Part shown: in pieces, positions 1 to 9,990 of the stretch | How the letters are laid out: each line of letters opens with the position of its first letter | Position numbering within the stretch: position 1 is the stretch's first letter | Source of the DNA: Smittium mucronatum | Taxonomy: Eukaryota > Kickxellomycota > Harpellomycetes > Harpellales > Legeriomycetaceae | Assembly: GCA_001953115.1 (NCBI GenBank) | Contig: LSSL01007577.1 | Span: 1 to 38,825 of the forward strand | DNA: 38,825 nt | Direction of reading: 5' to 3' | Notes under the pieces: generated by a model | Databases searched by the model: none | The model's input: the letters and a program-made list of their open reading frames with translations, nothing else | What the model was told of the DNA's origin: nothing | Position numbers and translations under genes: made by a program

Positions 1-31
1 TTACAATAAAATTCCGTGATACAAAAAAAAT
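1..31 (+). repeat. Poly(A)-tailed 3'-end repeat, copy A
   Basis: An AATAAA hexamer is followed by TTCCGTGATAC and a run of eight A. The same arrangement (caataaaa-yt-ycg-w-ga, then poly-A) recurs at 2791-2817 (+) and, inverted, at 9196-9227 (-). Copies A and C agree at 16 of 20 bases before the A-run; A and B at about 17 of 19. An AATAAA followed about 12 nt later by poly(A) in DNA is the signature of a retroposed transcript end (LINE/SINE or processed copy). The window begins inside this copy, so whatever lies upstream cannot be seen. Confidence 0.4.
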
Positions 32-1034
32 CATCAACCAATAATTATATATACTTGAGCCTGTTTATTGTGTTTATTTCAGACTGGAGACGTGTAATTA
101 ATCGAAAACCTTCATCTTTTAGAGGTATATATCCTCATTATTATTAGCAGATCGGGTATTTTGTAACTCAATTCAGTGACTGGAAATTTCGAAATAAGTT
201 TTGAAAGGATTTTCAAGTCTAAATGACAAAAAAAAACATCCGAATTAGAATAAAAGTAATGAGCTATTTCGCGGAATCGTCATTTAAATCGCAAACTTTA
301 CCGACTGTAGTAGTTAGAGGCTAACTTTTTACACACCCAAAATAAATAATACACAAAAAAACAAATCTATCATGTTTTTGTGATCCCAGATTTTTCCTGA
401 ACTTGATTATCATAAGCTTTTGGTTTGGATTAGAAGGCTTTTTCTTCCGTTTTAATCAAAAGAAATCAACAGCTAGAATATATTCAGGAAACGATTATTA
501 TATTTTTATAAAAAATCTACCACATTATCTAAAAAATTACTGGACGTTTTTGAGTTTTAAAAGGTAAATTTTAGAAAAAAACCCCCCAAAATCTATACTA
601 TACTATACTATTATTTTAATTTATCCTTATTAATTTGAGGAAAAACAAGAAATCATTAATTTCTTGATATTTTGATGATATTTGAATTATTAGATTTTTT
701 TTTTTTTTCTAAGACATCAAATAATGACACGTCGCAAAAAAAAAAATTATAAGTAAAAAAAAAGCGGGATTCAGCCTATTATATGATGTCAAAATCCAGA
801 TTAGGCCCAAGTTTATCATAATATTTATTAAATGGAAAAGTGGGCTGAAGCTTGAGTGTCAAATTTTGATAACTCACCCTCCCCCATTTTTTTAAAAATG
901 TACCCTGATAAAATTATTTAGAGTCTAATCCATGTTTAAGAAATGCTGTTATTTCTTGGAAAGACGATTATTTTATTTAAATTGATATTAAATATTATTA
1001 GAAATGTTATATTTATATAATATTTTAAAAGTAA
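32..1034. other. AT-rich intergenic stretch, no gene seen
   Basis: I see no coding signal. It holds a short pentanucleotide repeat (CTATA units, 593-611), several A and T homopolymers (for example 694-709) and one small C-rich patch (876-888). Confidence 0.6.
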
Positions 1035-1640
1035 CTAAATTTCTAGTTCAGCGAAATTAAACCCGGTTTCATGATTTATAGAAACTTTTAATTTGGGATC
1101 TAAAATTTTTTTCAGGATAATAAAAACTGCTCTGATTTTTTTAGTGAGTTTTTCTCGGGATATCATATTTAAATTTTGTGAAATACTCTGGTTTACATAT
1201 TATCTTTACAAAACATACTATTTTTTTTATGATTGTTGAAAATTCAGAGGAGAGAATCATAAGACAGGCATATAAAATCATATCCTTACAACCAAGCTAT
1301 ATCCAAATCAATTCTGATTTCTTTATTAATTTCTATAAAATCTCTTACTACACTTTGGATCGATCTTTCCTATGTTTTGAATCCTTTTACTTTATCTCTG
1401 GGGACTTTGGCGAATGATGGAACATAAATGCACCTTTAAATTCTATATAAGGGATAATATGATCCTTTAGACCCATAGTATAGCTCGCATTTAAATAAAA
1501 CTCGGGTCTGAATTCTTGCATCACTCTCTGAAATTCTCAAAAGATTAAGCGAGCTTTTATTATAAACATTTGGGAAATTTCTGATTAAATCTCTCAACCA
1601 GGACAAGGAATTTGGCGATTATAAAACTGAAATATAACCA
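1035..1640 (-). pseudogene. Decayed coding region, family not recognised
   Basis: Read on the minus strand, this stretch gives protein-like sequence that jumps between frames. From about 1640 down, one frame gives a run ending FREFQRVMQEF-RPEFYLNASYTMGLKDH (if its TGA is read through) and continues to HHSPKSPEIK before a stop. A shifted frame then gives SIQSVVRDFIEINKEIR. A last open piece of about 54 codons ends ETGFNFAELEI at a TAG (1037-1035). Composition is richer in G+C and in charged and aromatic residues than flanking DNA. At least two of the stops are TGA where Arg (CGA) would read naturally, as expected of C-to-T decay. Introns could explain some frame changes (a TTTCAG lies just before the MQEF segment), but the number of stops favours a dead gene or transposon ORF. 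The plus-strand frame at 1178-1417 is its shadow. Confidence 0.35.
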
Positions 1641-2640
1641 CCATTTGTTTTCCATATAAGCTCAATTTAGAATTTTGACAAAAAAAATTTGCTTACTAGT
1701 ATTTAAGATTACTAAAAGTTCATGAACCCCCCCCCCCTTTAACTTGTTAGGATGTAATTTCCTCCTGTTATGATAATAAACTATTTTTGGGACACACCTC
1801 ATCTCCCATCCCTTCACCTTATACGATTTTTCACAATATATAGAATGTTAGTAGTCAAAATCGATTAATTTTCGATTTCATTGTATTTAGAAATTTTAGT
1901 TTTATAATGTGTATATAGTGTCACTTATTTTTGAAAATATGTTCTAATTTAAATTTTAGCTGATTTCATTATGATTTAGATTAACATTCTTGTGAAGGCC
2001 TTTCCAATATAGTAGTGATCTGATGCCACGTTTATTTTTCATCTCGAAATACCCCTTGGTATCAAAATAGCCTATTCTACCACACAAAGAATTATTTAAA
2101 GTTACTCATAAAGGCGATCAGATATCGATCGATCAATACGACTATTTTCCATTTTATTTTCGACATCTGATAGCTAATTTAAGATTTTAATACATCATGA
2201 AATGACACTTCTTTTTTTTGAGAGTACCCAGTTAGAATTTTTATTGTCAAAAAAATACATTGAATGTTTGTTGGGGGGTACGCCAAATGTTGATCTAACG
2301 ATAAACTTAGCTTTAGATCTCGTTAAATAGATATAGAGTGAAGACATGTTCCGTATTAGTGAATTTCACGAATAATAAATGAAGGGGCTTTTCGTTAATG
2401 ATAGAATTTGCTGGCACTATTATTGCAGAAATATAAATATTACCCTAAATTTAAAATAATTATCCATTTTTTATAAAGTTGCATTAAAAAATAGATCCAC
2501 CAAATTAAATTTAGAATGTAAATAAATATTAATTGGTAGGAAGTAAATCAGCTGTTTATATTTGGCAATCGGTATTTTTCCTTGTCATTTTCTGCACTGG
2601 AAGAATAAATATAATATAATACACAAAGTCATCTTCTATA
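1641..2640. other. Intergenic stretch, no gene seen
   Basis: No coding signal on either strand. Contains an 11-base C homopolymer (1727-1737), unusual in such AT-rich DNA, and a small ATCGAT-rich patch (2117-2134). Confidence 0.5.
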
Positions 2641-2817
2641 CCTTATTTAGGATTATGAAAAAAATTATTGATGCGACTTGAAAAAATTCGGGATTTAGAT
2701 GATTTAAAGTTTCCAATTAATATGCTTGGCTACGAACAGTGAACCCCTTTTAAATCTTGATGACTTCAAACTCGCACCACACCATGAATAATTGCAATAA
2801 AATTCCGAGATAAAAAA
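2641..2817 (+). repeat. Poly(A)-tailed 3'-end repeat, copy B, with possible ORF terminus
   Basis: A short open frame (about 2670-2740) ends IRDLDDLKFPINMLGYEQ and TGA, which reads like a protein C-terminus. About 50 nt further on comes CAATAAAATTCCGAGATA and nine A (2791-2817), matching copies A and C. The order coding end, short UTR, AATAAA, poly(A) suggests a truncated retroposed copy of an mRNA or of a non-LTR element. I do not recognise the protein. Confidence 0.35.
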
Positions 2818-3289
2818 AAATCCACATCATAAATAAAGTTCAATATATCCCTTCCCATTCATTCGATGATATTTTTGCAAAGAATAGATTCGATGGACAA
2901 ATTAGGATTAGCATTGAATATTTGCACATCTAAAACGCTCATCCATATATTGCTTGGATATGTGCATGCTGGTTTTGTTTGGCAGTATAACATTCATTCA
3001 CCATTTTATTGGGAAAGAGCGTTTTAGGTTTACGGTTTCATGTTTCAAGAATGTATTGGTTAGTTTTCTTTTTATTATGGTAAATTTGTTTGAGTTTCTA
3101 TCTCATTTCATTTATTTTTAAGTTTGGATATATGAAACCCTGCTCGCTTTTCACTTTTTCCCCCTTTTTTCATTTTTTTTGAATATTACCATTTTTGCCA
3201 ATATATTATTATTGTCCAATAATGGTTTGAAAACGCTTCTATATTGGCAAGAAATAAGCCAACTGCCTTTTGCCGATATCATTAAATAT
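2818..3289. other. Intergenic stretch with a 44-codon ORF and a hairpin
   Basis: An ATG-initiated frame of 44 codons (2893-3027, +) ends in YNIHSPFYWERAF; it is unrecognised and has no supporting signals. An 11-bp inverted repeat, TTGCCAATATA at 3197-3207 and TATATTGGCAA at 3240-3250, could form a hairpin. Nothing else is seen. Confidence 0.35.
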
Positions 3290-3635
3290 TCATAAGGTGA
3301 TAATGATATTAATTTGGTTATATATACGAGTATTTGAAAAAAATACCAGTGGCGATTTGGTAATTTTGATAGTTATTTCATAGTCCGATACAATAACTCC
3401 GATTTGATCTAAATTAATTATTCGATGAAATATTCCAAAAACCAATAAAATGCATAATTGGACGTTTAACAAGATTTAAGATTTTGTCGTAAAGCGCTTT
3501 AGTACCTTTGGATCTCGAAAAGGGCAAATTTAGATAATATAGCCAATATAATGATAGAGATTTAAATGATACCCAGTTTCGATCTTTCAAACAACCTGCT
3601 CGATAAGACGCCAGAGCTAGTTTATTTGCAATCAT
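3290..3635 (-). pseudogene. Coding-like fragment in two frames, unrecognised
   Basis: On the minus strand a 73-codon frame (3635-3414) begins MIANKLALASYRAGCLKDRN and includes WLYYLNLPFSRSKGTKALYDK. A second frame (3472-3290) overlaps its end and continues with HRIINLDQIGVIVSDYE. Amino-acid composition is protein-like rather than the K/N/I/F/Y-only mix of random AT-rich DNA. The switch of frame at about 3414-3472 suggests a frameshift in a dead gene, or a short intron. I cannot assign a family. Confidence 0.25.
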
Positions 3636-4135
3636 GAAGTTGTGGGGCCATTAATTAGCGTTTACGAGGATAGGATGCATAATGATACACCTTATTTTAC
3701 ATAACAAGAGCTGTGTCATTTATTGACAGGTTCTTTGTTTATTTTCTGTTGACACCGTAGATAAGAATATGCATTAATATAGTATTACGTAATTAGCATA
3801 ATGTTTGGCATTTTTTATTTTAGGGTGACAATAATATACCTATTATAGCAACAGTGCATTTGCAAAGATTCTACATTTTTTAATTTGCGTAACATGTTTT
3901 TTCTTCTAACCCCTTTTATAGAAATGCGCTAATAAAAAACCTCAAATAAAAATATCCTTGTTGAAAATCTCTAAAAATAAGTAAATAAAAACAAGCTTTT
4001 TCTACATATATATTCTGTATAATCCAAATTTATTCACACCTTTATCTCGTTTGGGGGAAATAGTCTTGTTCTTCCTTTTTTCTGTTTGATTTTTAGCTTT
4101 GAGTATTCATATTTCTCATTCTTTCGTTCAAAAAT
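3636..4135 (+). promoter_or_regulatory. UGP1 upstream region
   Basis: Non-coding. A pyrimidine-rich stretch (CTTGTTCTTCCTTTTTTCTG, 4066-4085) lies about 50-70 nt before the start codon, and an ATATATATT element sits at about 4005-4013. Both are plausible core-promoter features for a fungal housekeeping gene, but in DNA this AT-rich the TATA-like element alone carries little weight. Confidence 0.3.
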
Positions 4136-5851
4136 ATGTCTGATATTGATCCTTCCAAGAGAGGCTTTGTTTTACAAAGTAAAAAGCCCAGCCGTGTCAA
4201 CCTTCGTCCTGGTACTGCTGCTGTCACTGCTGTTAGAAGAGCTTTGGATGATTTAATTGTTATGGGTGATGAGGACCAGGTTAGTGAACTATTTTCTTTT
4301 CCATAAAATTGCATGTTCATTATTTCTTTAATCTACGATTTTAGAATACATATCTCTATTCACTTTATAATATTTATTGTTTTTTAGCTTTTTGAAACCG
4401 AAATGGACGATTTTTACAAGCAAGTCGTCAGATATTTGGATGAAAAAAGCACCCGCGTTGAACTGTAAGTCTTATCTCTACCTATTTTACATTCTATATT
4501 GATCAAAAAAAAATTTAGAACAACATCAAGAATAATATACTTACTTTTTTTTTTCACCTATTTCAGCGATTGGGAAAAGGTTAAGAGTCCAAAACCTGAA
4601 TACATTACAATGTATAAGGATCTTCACTCACCAGCTGATTCGCAAATACGTGAAATGTTAAATAACTTGGTTGTTTTAAAGCTTAATGGTGGTCTTGGAA
4701 CAACTATGGGTTGTGTTGGTCCAAAATCTGTTATTGAAGTTCGTGACGGTAAAACTTTCTTGGATTTGACTGTCCAGCAAATTGAGTTTTTGAATACAAC
4801 TTACCAAGTTAACGTCCCTCTTGTTCTTATGAACTCATTTAATACCGATGAGGATACTGCCAAGATCGTGCAGAAATATTCTGATCACAATGTGTCTATT
4901 TACACCTTTAACCAGTCCAGATGGCCTAGAATAAATGCTGATACTAACCTCCCCATTGCCAAATCCCCAGAGACTGTTCCTAATGTTTGGTATCCTCCTG
5001 GTCACGGTGATTTATACAAAGCCTTCTCAAACTCCGGACTTTTGGATGAATTCATTGAAGTTGGAAAGAAGTATGTCTTTGTCAGTAACGTTGACAATTT
5101 GGGTGCCACTGTAGATTTAAATATTTTGCAGCACTTGCACGAAACGCAGTCTGAATTTATTATGGAAGTTACAGACAAGACCAAGGCCGATATCAAGGGT
5201 GGTACTATCATTGATTACGACGGAAATATCAGACTCCTCGAAATTGCTCAAGTTCCAAAGCTCTTCGTAGATGATTTCAAGCGTGTCAAGAAATTCAAAA
5301 TCTTCAACACCAACAATCTATGGATTGATCTAAAAGCAATTAGAAATCTTGTAGACTCTGAGACTCTTGACTTGGACTTGATTATTAACAAGAAGACTAC
5401 CGACTCTGGTGAAAGCGTCATCCAATTAGAAACCGCTGTCGGTGCTGCAATTAAGTACTTTAGCCGCGCACACGGTGTTAACGTCCCCAGATCGCGTTTC
5501 CTTCCCGTAAAGTCTACTTCTGATCTTTTCTTGATCACTTCTGATTTGTACATCCTCAAGAACGGAAAACTTGACATGAACCCAGCCAGAACTTTCCAAA
5601 CTGCTCCCATCGTTAAACTTGGTGATCATTTCAAGAAGGTTAAGGATTACCAGGCCAGATTTAAGTCACCTCCAATGATTTTGGAACTCGATCATCTCAG
5701 TGTTACTGGTGATGTCAATTTCGGCGCCAACGTCACTCTTACCGGTACTGTTATTATCGTTGCCAATCACGGTGCTCATATTGATATTCCAAGGGGCTCA
5801 GTCCTCAACGATAAGGTCGTTTCTGGAGATTTGAGACTTCTCGACCATTAA
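4136..5851 (+). CDS. UGP1: UTP-glucose-1-phosphate uridylyltransferase (UDP-glucose pyrophosphorylase), three exons
   Basis: Makes UDP-glucose from UTP and glucose-1-phosphate in the cytosol, feeding glycogen, trehalose, cell-wall glucan and glycosylation pathways. Exons 4136-4279, 4388-4464 and 4567-5851; introns 4280-4387 (GTTAGT...TAG) and 4465-4566 (GTAAGT...CAG). The joined frame gives 501 residues, the normal length for the fungal enzyme. Visible family motifs: nucleotide-binding loop LNGGLGTTMG (113-122), PPGHGD (217-222), VSNVDNLGATVD (about 246-257), NNLWIDLK (323-330), and a C-terminal beta-helix of the oligomerising type ending VVSGDLRLLDH. The start is the first ATG of exon 1, with A at -3, and opens MSDIDPSKRGFV, a plausible N-terminus. 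An open frame running into intron 2 (from 4499) is an artefact of missing the splice. Only the 48-residue first exon is less conserved. The downstream gene is convergent. Confidence 0.96.
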
Positions 5852-6092
5852 ACTTTATTATTTTTCGATGGATGTATTTTCTTTTTATTTACAATATCTA
5901 AATCTCAAAAGTCAATAGACTAAATTATATCATATTTTTTAATCATGTTTTATACCTCGTTTTTTTTCAATGGATTTAGTAGCATTCATTTGGTTTCGAT
6001 TTTTTATTTAAATCATAATAGACATGAAGCAGTCTCTCGAATAAAAAATGGTTATGGCAGGTTAAATTTAAATATTTTATTTAATAATTAGT
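5852..6092. other. Convergent intergenic spacer with polyadenylation signals of both genes
   Basis: 241 bp separate the stop codons of UGP1 (+) and the ubiquitin protease (-). On the plus strand an AATAAA lies at 6040-6045. On the minus strand AATAAA is at 6081-6076, only about 12 nt beyond the protease stop codon. If both are used, the 3' ends of the two transcripts would sit close together or overlap. Confidence 0.4.
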
Positions 6093-8589
6093 CTAAATGC
6101 GTTCATAAAACAATAAGTAAGGGTTGGCCCCCAAAGCATCCCGAATGCTAACCCGTTGGACTTCTTCGTCAGAGACAAAGTACCAGTCGTTTGAATTCTC
6201 TGATGAAGCTCTGAAATCGTCATGGTTTTTCAGACTGCTCAATTTGGTTGATGACATCAAGGGTGTTATTAACTGACCACTAGGTTTACGGCGGTAAGTA
6301 ATGAAGTGGCCATATGAATGAGTGCCGAAATGGACAACTAATGATACGAGCTTGTAAATCACCCGTTCGTCGTCATTTGAGGGATCTTTGATTGATTTAG
6401 TTGGGTCTGATGTTTCAAGAGTTCCGTTAGTAACATATGATGTAAGATCCAGGAATTCAGGGATTTTTACAAAGCAGTTGTTTTTTATAATGTCACCATC
6501 GTAAGATATTGCCGATCTTGCTAGATGCAGGGTTAGGAGAGAGGGCGGTCGAGCAATGATCGACTGCTTTGTACTCATCGAACTTCTACCACCATTCCGT
6601 GGGAGACGGGGGATAAGTTTAGGATCGGGATTAAACTGCTGTTGCGGATCCGTTTTTATTATCTCAACCAGTTGTTTTGCAATTGTGGTTATTTCAAGTT
6701 TTAAATCATTTAGGATACGCAAAAACTCGTCATTTTCTTTACAGGTTCCAGTAACAGAGGGGTTTTGCAAAGTGCTTTTATATAATGGCTCAAAATTTTG
6801 GCCAAAATCAGGGCATACCGATATTTTTCCATATTCATCTTCATCTTCATCGCTGCTACTTGAATCGCCATTTCGGAAACTATGTTGAGTTTTTCTGTGA
6901 CTAAAATCACCATACTTTTTTTTTAAAAACGCCAATACCGAATTTTTTTTTACAACAATCTTTTCAGTGGTAATAGTGCTGCCTCCATCAACACTTACAA
7001 CGAGATCAGACGAATAGCGGTCAATAAACTTAGAAACAGAACTGATAAAACTTAGCCATCTGTTAATACCACTAAATTGGGACAATAAAAAGCACTTCCG
7101 GCAGACGACATCAGTAAGCTCTTCAAGTGCCATGTACTCGATCAACGCAGCTTCCAGCAGGCAAACATCGTTGGTTAGAGGGAGAAAAAGAGATAAATTA
7201 TCAAAAGCAAAATGGCGAATAAGCTCAATGTAATTACAGTCAGTGCATCCTAGTCTGGAAGCCACCAGCCCAATTAATGGGTTTTCTAAAATTTTTTGAT
7301 CATGAGTGACCAAACTCAAGTTTGCCTTTTGTATGTGCCGCGCTAACAGCTGCTGCTCGTCCCGCAACGCTGTAGATATTAATTGGAAGGCTTCTTGGGC
7401 ATCTTGTTGTTCAGTGCTAGCCATCAGTTTAGTTTTACTGCTAAGGGCATTCATTAAAGCGTATGGTTGGAAAGCAGAATCCCGAGATGTCATCTGATTT
7501 ATATCTAATCTTCCACAGATTTAAAATTAAAATTCTTTATAGATTTCATATAAAAATATGTCAATAAACTTCCAGCAGAAAAAGATAAAAATACCTGAAC
7601 AAGTTTGCCACAAGGCAATTGTAACTGGGAGATCTAAATACATCTTATCGCCCAGTTTCGAATTCAGCCAATCCACTTGATCCAAAATATCATCCAAATA
7701 AATCTTTAAATATTCGGAAGATGCGAGTGCCTATTTTTAATTTTTATAAAGTATGGAATTCTATCTATTAATTATTTTTATTTACGCAAAAGAAAGATTT
7801 TATAAATACAGAAAAGATTGAAAAAAAAAAAATTAAAAAAATTAAGAGAAGGAGGGAAGAATACCTGCAAAACCGAATTGAAAAAGCACGAGTTTCCGGT
7901 ATTAATAAGACCATACACCTGGTTGGAATCTATAATTAAATTAAATTAAATTAAAACTTGGGCTAGCAAAAATATACTAGTATTGACTGACCTTCATCTT
8001 TGGAAAAATTGGGCGGAACACTATCACTCCCATCACTGTTTTCATCGGCACTAGAAGAAATGGAAGTTTGAGGTATGAGGGGGTCGACACTCGAATTTTG
8101 GATTTCATCATCCATTTCGTTCATATCAAAGATTTGGAACATCAAAAGTCGGCGCAAAAAGGATTTAGTCCAATTAAAAAATATTAGTACATAGGAATCT
8201 AAAGAAGAAAACCAATTTTCCATTAAAAAAATTATATTCAAAAAAATTGGAAAAAAAAACAAAATAAGTTAAATACAGATCTTACCTTTATTACGGCGAT
8301 TATTTGAGTGTTGATAATTTAAAGACAAAGGGTTTTTCAAGCCAAAAATGTAAAAAAAGAAGCCCATTTTCGAGAGGCATATTATAGAAATATAGTACAC
8401 TCGACGCCGAGATTTTATGAAAAAACGTTTAAACGACCTCATATACTTTCTAAATGCTCTCCTTGAGCGGAATAATATCAATTCGAAAATGTACCGTAAA
8501 TACTTGAAATTGAAAGTGATAAGAACTGCGAGTATCAATACCACGAGGATTAGAAGATACGCCTTGATCACCATCGTATCCATATTCAT
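6093..8589 (-). CDS. Membrane-anchored ubiquitin-specific protease (peptidase C19, Ubp1/Ubp16/USP30-like), five exons
   Basis: Removes ubiquitin from proteins. Exons on the minus strand: 8589-8286, 8198-7992, 7929-7865, 7730-7595, 7504-6093; introns of 87, 62, 134 and 90 nt, all GT-AG, and all joins keep frame, giving 707 residues. Cys box GLINTGNSCFFNSVLQ (177-192) with catalytic Cys185, carried on a 65-nt exon; QQDAQE (270-275); Zn-knuckle-type pairs C324/C327 and C372/C375; His box HFGTHSYGHF with probable catalytic His637; WYFVSDEEV with probable third residue Asp683; typical end PYLLFYER. Residues about 8-26 form a hydrophobic segment followed by many Arg/Lys, a signal-anchor layout like yeast Ubp1 and Ubp16 or animal USP30, so attachment to the ER or outer mitochondrial membrane with the protease facing the cytosol is likely (inference). 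Start: first ATG after an in-frame TAA, A at -3. The Ser/Asp-rich region before the Cys box is a linker. Exon 1-2 borders are the least certain part. Confidence 0.88.
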
Positions 8590-9195
8590 GATTTCGAATT
8601 AGAATGTATTTCTGATTAAAAAAATCCCTTTTATCTAAAGGAAGATTCCTTGCCGAGTATTGTAAAACTTGATTTTTAAAAAAATATTACCTTTAAGGAA
8701 AGCATATATAAACTTGATTCATTTGTGATTTTAATTTTTTCAAACAAAAGAATATTTTTGAAATTTTTTACTAGAAGTTTATGCAGCACCTTACTTAGTT
8801 ATAAAATTATATACTGTTTGACTTAAATATTTAATAAATCAAACGTAGATAATTTTCCGTGTATTAGAAATATACCCTTTCGCTACCATTGGGACCTTTA
8901 TAAATCCAGTCTACAAATTATATTTGAATAATCAATATCATGCTTACTAATACCCAATAATAACCAAGAGCTAACTATTTACTGGATGCCTTATATAGAA
9001 ATTTAGAGTGTTTTTCCAGCCTGTCAAATAATATATCAGTTTTCATCTTACGATTTCACATATCAGAATTCATCTATGTTACCCAATAACAATCAAACAA
9101 TGGTAATCGCTTTTTGGAGTTAAACCATCTTTAACCATTTTAGGACCGGTGGTACATAAATGACATTCAGGTTTTAAGCATTATAGACATAAGGG
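8590..9195. other. Upstream region of the ubiquitin protease gene, no gene seen
   Basis: Non-coding. A TATATA motif near 8703-8709 lies about 115 bp before the protease start codon and might be a promoter element, though such motifs are common here. Nothing else is recognised. Confidence 0.4.
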
Positions 9196-9531
9196 TTTTT
9201 TTTTTTTGAGTCACGAAGTTTTATTGTATGGTAACTTCATTAAAAACATACTAAAAAAATGTGAAAAAATGAAAACGAAAATGAAAAAAAGTATAAAAAT
9301 ACTATCATCCTAACTACAATAAGCTCCTCCTGCCGGACTTCCTGCTGCGTACCTATGGGAAAAGGGTGCAATCTACTAACCGAAAGACACACCCTGGCAT
9401 TTCTTCAAGCAGGTGTATGACTGAGGCTATTTGCAGTCAAGAATTAAGCTTTTTTTCAATGAACAATAGTTCATTGAAGCTACTGAGCTCCTATAGTCAG
9501 AGCCTACTTCTAACAGAATTAATAAAATCAG
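9196..9531 (-). repeat. Poly(A)-tailed retroposed fragment, copy C, with decayed coding end
   Basis: Read on the minus strand: coding-like sequence (9531-9310) in shifting frames, including VGSDYRSSVASMNYCS, then IASVIHLLEEMPGCVFRL and finally RYAAGSPAGGAYCS with a TAG at 9312-9310; then about 85 nt of UTR-like DNA; then ACAATAAAACTTCGTGACTC and twelve A (9207-9196). The coding patch stands out as a G+C-rich island in AT-rich DNA. The 3' terminus matches copies A (1-31) and B (2791-2817). I read it as the 3' end of a retroposed element or processed copy, now broken. Family not recognised. Confidence 0.4.
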
Positions 9532-9639
9532 ACATTTGGTTATAAATGAGCACTTATATTTGACCAATAGAATCTAACAATCAAATAGAAAATGATAATT
9601 TAAGTCATTTTTCCAGTGCATTTTTGAGATTCAAAAAGA

Positions 9640-9990
9640 CTAGGCTACACTCTAAAGTTTACAATTGTAAACAATGCTATCAAGTCGGATACCATCCCAA
9701 ATCATTGCTAAAAGAGCATTTTCCAGCTCAAATTTTCTTATGAGAAAAACTACTCGCATTAAAATTATAAAAATAAAAGACTAGATTTGACAGGAATGTC
9801 TGAATCGCCATTAATTCTGACTCTTTATGGATCTGTGATACAAAAATGTGTTCAGATTCCAGTCAGTGAGTGTTTGTATTTCGTTTTAAAATCAGGATCA
9901 ATCTCTTGTGAAATAAATAACGAGTGTATGAATAAGAGCTATATAAATTCCTGTACATTGAAAAAACAAAAATACATTGTGAATTCATAA
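9640..9990 (+). pseudogene. Possible coding remnant, unrecognised
   Basis: One plus-strand frame from about 9640 gives protein-like sequence (RLGYTLKFTIVNNAIKSDTI, KSIFQLKFSYEKNYSH) broken by two TAA stops, then an uninterrupted stretch of 67 codons (9787-9987) that includes SVIQKCVQIPVSECLYFVLK and several cysteines, ending at a TAA. The persistence of one frame across about 350 bp hints at a decayed ORF. No family is recognised and chance is not excluded. Confidence 0.2.

Noticed and set aside
1178..1417. Plus-strand 79-codon frame
   Set aside because: Lies opposite the better coding signal of the minus-strand remnant and has no ATG-specific context or motif.
1..2817. Copies A and B of the poly(A) terminus as long terminal repeats of one 2.8-kb element
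   Set aside because: The similarity is confined to about 30-40 bp ending in poly(A), with no shared sequence beyond it, which fits independent retroposition ends better than LTRs.
2893..3027. 44-codon ATG frame with a hydrophobic stretch, considered as a small membrane protein
   Set aside because: No family signature that I can support; short frames of this size are expected by chance.
4499..4566. Open frame upstream of UGP1 exon 3 suggesting a 450-residue protein starting at 4499
   Set aside because: This part is the end of intron 2: GTAAGT at 4465 and TTTCAG at 4561-4566 flank it, and splicing joins the conserved N-terminal exons in frame.
7491..7493. ATG at 7493 as start of the ubiquitin protease
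   Set aside because: It would leave out the Cys box. Upstream exons with GT-AG borders in correct phase supply the catalytic Cys and membrane anchor.
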